Assembly (NCBI GenBank): GCA_021778375.1
Contig: JAJYCM010000100.1
Span: 1 to 8,848 of the forward strand
From: Bacteroidota bacterium
Lineage (GTDB): Bacteria > Bacteroidota > Ignavibacteria > Ignavibacteriales > Ignavibacteriaceae
Reading direction: 5' to 3'
Length of the DNA: 8,848 nt
Position numbers and translations under genes: made by a program. Below the pieces are notes generated by a model. It saw only the letters and a list, made by a program, of their open reading frames with translations, was not told the DNA's origin and searched no databases. Numbering within the stretch: the stretch's first letter is position 1; each line of letters starts with the position of its first letter. Below are positions 4,719 to 8,848 of this stretch, piece after piece.

Positions 4719-6761
4719 ATGCTACAAAAAATATCTTTTACTCTAACGATAGTTGTACTTCTTTCTGCGGTAATTTTTTCCCAGCAAAATGTTCAATATG
4801 AACTTACTACAATTAATTTTGTCGGAAACAATTCTTTCTCTTCAATTGGTTTGAAAGAAATTATTGTCAGTAAAGAATCACCCAAGTGGTATTGGAAATT
4901 TTTGAATTCATTTTCTAGTTTCGGTAAGGGCCCTGAATATTTTGATTCTACGTCTATTCCGATCGATCTTATTGCGCTGAAAGATTTTTACAACTCTAAC
5001 GGATATTTTGAAGCAAAAATTTCTTCTTCTTATAAAATCGATAGTTTGGACAAGACAGCAAGCCTGACCTATAAAATTTCCGAAGGGCGTCCTTTTACAT
5101 ACGGAAAGATTACCTTTCGCGGAATGAATCGTGTTATTCCTGAAATAACAAATGAAGTGTATGCTGTGGAAAATTTCAATCCTAATACCCGCTATTCGGA
5201 GGAAATCGTTTATTCAAATATTAACAAAGCAATTGATGTTTTAAAGAATGAGGGGTATATGCTTGCCCATTCTGCTCCAACCGATGTTTTAATCGATACG
5301 GTGCACTACAAAGTTGATCTAACAATTTTTCTCCGGACAGGCTATCGATATAAAATCAATAAAATTTTAATAGATAAAACAGGAAACGGCAAAGACATGG
5401 TAAGCGATTATCTCCTTAGACAAATTACCATGATTAGCCCCGGCGATTATTATGACCGGAATAAAGTTGATATAAGCCAATACCGTCTTGCAAGAACCGG
5501 ATTGTTTAATACTATTCAACTTACCTCCAATATACCTGATACTATAGGAAATCAGGTGCCTCTTTTGTTAAAAGGAAATATTGGGATGATGAACGAAATG
5601 TCACCTGAATTAGTTATGGATAATCAGCGCGAAGAATTTAATTTGGGTTTGGGTGCAACTTTTATGAGAAAGAATTTCTTCGGCGATGCCCGTAAACTGA
5701 CATTAAACGCAAAGGGTGAAATTTTAGATGTAATACATTTTAATTATGCGGATTTTTTTAAGAGCCACGGCAGACGTGATTCTACTTTTCAAGGTTCTTT
5801 TCAATCATCTCTTCTCCTTGAGCAGCCATTCCTTTTTAATCGCCCTATAGCTACCAGCTTTGAACTTTATTATCAATCAATTACTCAGAATTTAACTAAT
5901 ATAGGTACGTATGGAACTAAATTAAGTCTGGATTTTGAAATGCCAACCTACACTTTTATTACACTACTAAATCCTTACCTAATTTTCGAATATGTAGGCT
6001 ACAACCCAAACTTAAATGATCCAACTATATCTTTAAATGCTAATAGTTTAACTACTGTTATCGGAACAGAGTTTGCGTCCTCAAAATCAAATGATATTAT
6101 GTTTCCTACTAGAGGTGATAATCTTTCATTTATTGTTGAGGGAGCTTCTTCGGAAACTAATTTTGACGTTGCCCAATATTTAGGCTCTAATAGCCCCCTA
6201 AACTTAAATACAAAAGATAAAGCTATTTTTTATAAGCTTCAGGAAACCTCTGCCTTTTATTTACCTATCTCAAACGATAATAACGCGACATTTGCAATAA
6301 AATTTGAAACCGGTTACATTCAAACAATTAAAGGTGGTTATGACGTAATCCCTCCGAATAGGACATTCTTTGCCGGAGGAAGCAATTCAGTCCGGGGTTG
6401 GAGATCAAGAGAGTTAGTCCCTCGCGATTCAATAAAATATTTTGGCTTAACTTTAAGTGATAGTTTGCGTGGCGGCACATTTTTAGTCGAAGGCTCCTTT
6501 GAGTTCAGAAGAAAGTTTTGGCCTAAGGTAGGGCTTGTATTATTCTCAGATTACGGTAATACCTGGAATGGCTACAATTCTTTCCGTTTTAACGAATTAG
6601 CCGTTTCCGCCGGCTTTGGCTTCCGATATTACTCCCAGATTGCTCCTTTCAGGGTAGATTTTGGATTCAAGTTTTACGATCCCGCCGATAAAAGAACAAT
6701 AATTCACAAAGCATTCTGGAAACAAATGGAAATTCATTTTGGAATTGGAGAAGCGTTTTAA
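4719..6761 (+). CDS. Omp85-family outer-membrane protein (BamA/TamA type), copy 2
   Basis: This 680-residue paralogue of the preceding gene aligns with it end to end. It has a signal peptide (hydrophobic core 7-20, cleavage near 21-22), three POTRA-like domains (about 28-123, 126-208 and 210-288) and a barrel (about 307-680). Shared landmarks include the POTRA1 insertion KWYWKFLNSFSSFGKGPEYF (56-75), a TGLFN turn in POTRA3 (260-264), KNFFGDARKLT, DIMFPTRGDNLSF (459-471), FFAGGSNSVRGWR (550-562) and the identical last six residues GIGEAF. Unlike copy 1 it keeps the canonical loop-6 Arg-Gly pair (559-560). It has longer barrel loops at about 475-505, which explains its 11 extra residues. Expected role: outer-membrane assembly or export, as for other Omp85 proteins; the substrate cannot be read from sequence. 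The ATG start is set by the signal peptide, with no Shine-Dalgarno. A minus-type overlapping frame at its 5' end (4562-4801) is spurious. Confidence 0.88.
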   Translation: MLQKISFTLTIVVLLSAVIFSQQNVQYELTTINFVGNNSFSSIGLKEIIVSKESPKWYWKFLNSFSSFGKGPEYFDSTSIPIDLIALKDFYNSNGYFEAKISSSYKIDSLDKTASLTYKISEGRPFTYGKITFRGMNRVIPEITNEVYAVENFNPNTRYSEEIVYSNINKAIDVLKNEGYMLAHSAPTDVLIDTVHYKVDLTIFLRTGYRYKINKILIDKTGNGKDMVSDYLLRQITMISPGDYYDRNKVDISQYRLARTGLFNTIQLTSNIPDTIGNQVPLLLKGNIGMMNEMSPELVMDNQREEFNLGLGATFMRKNFFGDARKLTLNAKGEILDVIHFNYADFFKSHGRRDSTFQGSFQSSLLLEQPFLFNRPIATSFELYYQSITQNLTNIGTYGTKLSLDFEMPTYTFITLLNPYLIFEYVGYNPNLNDPTISLNANSLTTVIGTEFASSKSNDIMFPTRGDNLSFIVEGASSETNFDVAQYLGSNSPLNLNTKDKAIFYKLQETSAFYLPISNDNNATFAIKFETGYIQTIKGGYDVIPPNRTFFAGGSNSVRGWRSRELVPRDSIKYFGLTLSDSLRGGTFLVEGSFEFRRKFWPKVGLVLFSDYGNTWNGYNSFRFNELAVSAGFGFRYYSQIAPFRVDFGFKFYDPADKRTIIHKAFWKQMEIHFGIGEAF

Positions 6762-6792
6762 GGCTGAGTTGGATAGTTATTATTTATTGACA

Positions 6793-6866
6793 CTTCTAAA
6801 AACTTCAATACCTGTCGGCAGGTAGGTTCTCTGCGTTAAATTTTTATAAAAGATAGTTTTTAGAAG
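6793..6866. repeat. Nested inverted repeat (74 bases) upstream of yicC
   Basis: CTTCTAAAAACT (6793-6804) and AGTTTTTAGAAG (6855-6866) are perfect 12-base reverse complements 50 bases apart. Within the interval TACCTG (6809-6814) and CAGGTA (6819-6824) form a perfect 6-base stem around the tetraloop TCGG. The outer arms are directly preceded by TTGACA (6787-6792). There is no coding sequence, no U-tract after the right arm and no clear target-site duplication. It could be a small MITE- or REP-like dispersed repeat, or a structured leader or 3' end of mRNA. The inner CCTGTCGGCAGG core resembles palindromes that recur in some Bacteroidota-related genomes, but that is from memory and not tested. 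Confidence 0.6.
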
Positions 6867-6929
6867 CGCCCTTATATTGTTTACCACATCAAAAATCACT
6901 ATTTTTAAGTTCTTTTTAAAAGGAAAAGT

Positions 6930-7802
6930 ATGATTTATAGTATGACGGGCTATGGGAAAGGTTCTGCACAAAATGAAAATTTTAATTCGGAAGTTGAGGT
7001 AAAAAGCGTAAACAGCCGCTTTCTTGAAATTTCGCTCAAACTTCCAACTTCATTAATGAACCGTGAATATGAAATACGCGAGTTCATTAAATCGAAAATT
7101 AACCGCGGTAAGCTTTCGGTTATAATACAATTGAAAAACAATGGATCTAATAACGACTCCCTTTTTATCAATAAGGAAAAATTAAAAAGCTATTTGTCGT
7201 TAGTTAAAGAATTAAAAAAAGCAGCAAAAATAAGTGAGAAGGTTAAGCTCGATCATCTTCTGAATCATGCGGATATTTTTTCTACTCCCGATCTTGAATT
7301 AAGTGACTCCGAATTTCATCTTATAAAAAAAGCTTTAGATTCTGCTCTTGTAGAACTCCTCAAAATGAAAAAGAACGAAGGAAAAGAGCTAACTAAAGAC
7401 TTAATTAAGCGCATTAAAATAATTGAATCTCAGCTTGAGAAAATTGAAAAGGATACCGCAACTGCTGCCTCGGAATATTTTACTAAGTTAAAGGAAAGAA
7501 TAAGCATTCTCATCAGCGATATAAATATTGATAAGGATAGGCTTCAACAAGAGCTTGCTATTATTGCTGATAAAGCAGACATAACAGAAGAATGTGTTAG
7601 ACTAAGAAGTCATATAAAATTCTTTTTGGAAAGCCTAAATGACTCCGAGCCGGGTAGAAAATTAAATTTTCTATGTCAGGAAATGAATCGCGAAGCAAAC
7701 ACCATTTCGTCAAAATCTATTTCTACTTTAACTATCCATAACTCGGTTTTTATAAAGGAAGAGATTGAGAAAATTCGTGAACAAATTCAAAATCTCGAGT
7801 AA
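6930..7802 (+). CDS. yicC: YicC-family endoribonuclease
   Basis: The 290-residue protein has family length and both YicC domains. The N-terminal part (about 1-155) starts with MIYSMTGYGKG and contains EVEVKSVNSRFLEISLKLP (21-39) and the INRGKLSV strand. The C-terminal DUF1732 part (about 205-290) contains RLQQELAIIADKADITEECV, RLRSHIKFF, PGRKLNFLCQEMNREANTIS and the closing EIEKIREQIQNLE. Known: E. coli YicC and Bacillus relatives are metal-dependent endoribonucleases linked to small-RNA and mRNA turnover. The ATG at 6930 is 5 bases after AAAGGA (6919-6924); the ATG at 6942 would cut the conserved N-terminus. It heads the yicC-gmk-rpoZ operon, with the gmk start 3 bases after its stop. The conserved link with gmk matches many bacteria. 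The 168-base upstream spacer holds the nested inverted repeat. Confidence 0.96.
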   Translation: MIYSMTGYGKGSAQNENFNSEVEVKSVNSRFLEISLKLPTSLMNREYEIREFIKSKINRGKLSVIIQLKNNGSNNDSLFINKEKLKSYLSLVKELKKAAKISEKVKLDHLLNHADIFSTPDLELSDSEFHLIKKALDSALVELLKMKKNEGKELTKDLIKRIKIIESQLEKIEKDTATAASEYFTKLKERISILISDINIDKDRLQQELAIIADKADITEECVRLRSHIKFFLESLNDSEPGRKLNFLCQEMNREANTISSKSISTLTIHNSVFIKEEIEKIREQIQNLE

Positions 7803-7805
7803 TAT

Positions 7806-8381
7806 TTGGAAATTAGATTAGGAAAAATTTTAGCCGTATCGGCGCCAAGCGGCACTGGAAAAACAACCATCATAAAACAAATATTACAGGATTTCCCTGA
7901 TTTGGTTTTCTCTATATCGGCCACTACACGAAGTAAAAGAAGAGAAGAAACCAACGGCAAAGATTATTTCTTTCTCACTGAGGCAGAATTTATAGAAAAA
8001 ATCAATAATGAAGAATTTGTTGAGTGGGAAAGATTTTACGACTATTATTACGGCACTTATAAGAGTTTTCTTGAAGAAAATATTCAACAAGGGAAATCTG
8101 TTTTATTGGAGATTGACGTTTACGGCGCTTTAAATGTCAAAAGGATTTATCCCGGCGCAAAATTAATCTTTATTTATCCGCCAAGTTATGATGAACTTGT
8201 AAATAGATTAATGAATAGAAAAACGGAAAGTGAAGAGGATTTTAAGAAAAGAATTGAGCGGGCAAAAATGGAATTGAGTCTTAAGGATAAATTTGATTAT
8301 CTTGTGGAAAATAAAGACTTAGAAAAAGCAATTTTAGAAACAAAAAGTATTATCAATAATATTATAAAGGAAAAAGATTAA
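7806..8381 (+). CDS. gmk: Guanylate kinase
   Basis: The 191-residue product has the normal size for guanylate kinase, which converts GMP (and dGMP) plus ATP to GDP (dGDP) in the cytoplasm. It shows the P-loop APSGTGKTT (13-21) and the GMP-binding segment SATTRSKRREETNGKDYFFL (38-57), with the Ser/Arg residues and the G-x-DY-F motif. EFVEWERFYDYYYGT (70-84) supplies the conserved Glu73 and Tyr82, LLEIDVYGA (100-108) the conserved Asp104, and the lid region about 138-160 is Arg-rich. The start is TTG at 7806: it gives the usual few residues before the first strand, and no ATG lies between it and the P-loop. No clear Shine-Dalgarno is visible, so translation is probably coupled to yicC, whose stop is 3 bases upstream. 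The stop TAA is immediately followed by the ATG of rpoZ. Confidence 0.96.
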   Translation: MEIRLGKILAVSAPSGTGKTTIIKQILQDFPDLVFSISATTRSKRREETNGKDYFFLTEAEFIEKINNEEFVEWERFYDYYYGTYKSFLEENIQQGKSVLLEIDVYGALNVKRIYPGAKLIFIYPPSYDELVNRLMNRKTESEEDFKKRIERAKMELSLKDKFDYLVENKDLEKAILETKSIINNIIKEKD

Positions 8382-8669
8382 ATGCAGATAGAACCAATTG
8401 ATTTACGTATAATTGACAAGAAAACGCAAAATGTTTACGAGGCTATTATTGTAGCTTCAAAAAAGGCACGTCAAATAAATGACGATAATAAAATAGAATA
8501 TGCTAATTTGATTAGCACTATTCCTGCTCCGGCTGCTGACGACGAGAGCGAAGATATTGAAAATCCGGCACAGCTTAAAATAGCTTTGGATTTTGAAAAG
8601 AAAGAAAAACCGCACATCCAGGCTTTAGCGGAGCTTCTTGCAGGTAATATCGATTATAGATATAAGTAG
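8382..8669 (+). CDS. rpoZ: RNA polymerase omega subunit
   Basis: This 95-residue protein fits RNA polymerase omega, which clamps the C-terminal part of beta-prime and helps polymerase assembly; in some bacteria it also contributes to a ppGpp site. The recognised part is NVYEAIIVASKKARQIN (17-33), the family helix N-YE-v-v-AskRARqi, followed by a variable acidic stretch (ADDESEDIEN, 52-61) and the C-terminal helix KPHIQALAELLAGNIDYRY (76-94), matching the KP-xxALeELaxGKI-Y pattern. The ATG directly abuts the gmk stop, which implies translational coupling. The gmk-rpoZ pairing is common in bacteria and supports the call. The stop codon lies in the left arm of a small inverted repeat (8665-8706), and a strong terminator follows. 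Confidence 0.93.
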   Translation: MQIEPIDLRIIDKKTQNVYEAIIVASKKARQINDDNKIEYANLISTIPAPAADDESEDIENPAQLKIALDFEKKEKPHIQALAELLAGNIDYRYK

Positions 8670-8719
8670 TAAGTACTTAATATTCATCTTCTTACTAATT
8701 ACTACTAAGTTTTTAATTC

Positions 8720-8750
8720 ATCGGCGGAAGATTCTTTCCGCCGGTTTTTA
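8720..8750 (+). terminator. Intrinsic terminator after rpoZ
   Basis: CGGCGGAA (8722-8729) pairs perfectly with TTCCGCCG (8736-8743), extendable by G-U pairs inside and outside, around a short loop, and is followed by TTTTT at 8745-8749. It is the most GC-rich hairpin in the window's spacers and lies 51 bases after the rpoZ stop. It should end the yicC-gmk-rpoZ transcript, so coaBC probably has its own promoter. Upstream of it AGTAGTAA (8665-8672) and TTACTACT (8699-8706) form a further 8-base inverted repeat of unknown meaning. Confidence 0.9.
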
Positions 8751-8777
8751 AATAATTCACTAAATTTTGAAAACACT

Positions 8778-8848
8778 ATGAGCGAAGATGTACTTACCGG
8801 CAAAAAAATTCTTTTAGGTGTATCCGGCTGCATCGCTGCTTACAAATC
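8778..8848 (+). CDS. coaBC: Phosphopantothenoylcysteine decarboxylase / phosphopantothenate-cysteine ligase, N-terminus (3' end outside window)
   Basis: Only 23 codons are present. After MSEDVLT they read GKKILLGVSGCIAAYK, which matches the first strand and phosphate-binding loop of the flavoprotein CoaC domain (usual form G-KKILLGVSGGIAAYK). Cys replaces the second Gly of the SGG or SGS motif; this position varies among homologues. Known role of the bifunctional protein: joins cysteine to 4'-phosphopantothenate and decarboxylates the product, two steps of coenzyme A synthesis. Position after rpoZ is the usual gmk-rpoZ-coaBC order. Whether the CoaB domain is fused cannot be seen. The start ATG has no obvious Shine-Dalgarno and lies 28 bases after the rpoZ terminator. 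TAAATTTTG (8761-8769) resembles a -7 box with one extra base. Confidence 0.88.
   Translation, partial: MSEDVLTGKKILLGVSGCIAAYK

Noticed and set aside
4562..4801. 79-codon open frame on the + strand in the spacer between the Omp85 genes
   Set aside because: It starts at a non-ATG codon, overlaps 83 bases of the second Omp85 gene in another frame, and its product has no signal, motif or recognisable composition.
8778..8848. Cys in the CoaBC phosphate-binding loop (SGC instead of SGG) as a possible functional change
   Set aside because: This position varies among homologues (Gly, Ser, Cys and others), and only 23 residues are visible.

Overview
The window is a piece of AT-rich chromosome, all genes on the + strand. 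It most likely comes from the Bacteroidota/Chlorobiota/Ignavibacteriota group; I lean towards Ignavibacteriota, but that is inference. The grounds are the low GC, the loose FxSC-type lipobox, start sites with weak or no Shine-Dalgarno sequence next to some with good ones, a TAnnTTTG-type -7 promoter element before one gene, the style of the Omp85 proteins, and the gene orders pyrH-frr and yicC-gmk-rpoZ-coaBC. No 16S rRNA or other phylogenetic marker is present to settle it.

Layout. Positions 1-219 hold the 3' end of pyrH (UMP kinase), followed after a palindrome-rich spacer by frr (ribosome recycling factor, 321-875) and an intrinsic terminator (921-955). Positions 1127-6761 form a cell-envelope block: a membrane-anchored YkuD-type L,D-transpeptidase homologue whose catalytic cysteine position holds serine, a small unrecognised lipoprotein whose TTG start lies inside the previous gene, and two tandem paralogous Omp85 (BamA/TamA-type) outer-membrane proteins of 669 and 680 residues. 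The second Omp85 has its own likely promoter. Positions 6762-6929 carry a nested inverted repeat. Positions 6930-8669 are a tight housekeeping operon: yicC (endoribonuclease family), gmk (guanylate kinase) and rpoZ (RNA polymerase omega), ended by a strong terminator at 8720-8750. The first 23 codons of coaBC (coenzyme A synthesis) begin at 8778 and run off the window.

How the genes work together. The flanks serve nucleotide supply (UMP kinase, guanylate kinase), translation recycling, RNA turnover, transcription and coenzyme A synthesis. The central block would act at the envelope: peptidoglycan-related (transpeptidase homologue), lipoprotein, and outer-membrane protein insertion or export (Omp85 pair). 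No gap between genes exceeds 300 bases.

I see no phage, transposase, CRISPR array, tRNA, rRNA, toxin-antitoxin or defence genes, and I do not see a clearly new system. The most unusual items are the Cys-to-Ser transpeptidase homologue, its linkage with the lipoprotein and the Omp85 pair, and the nested inverted repeat upstream of yicC.
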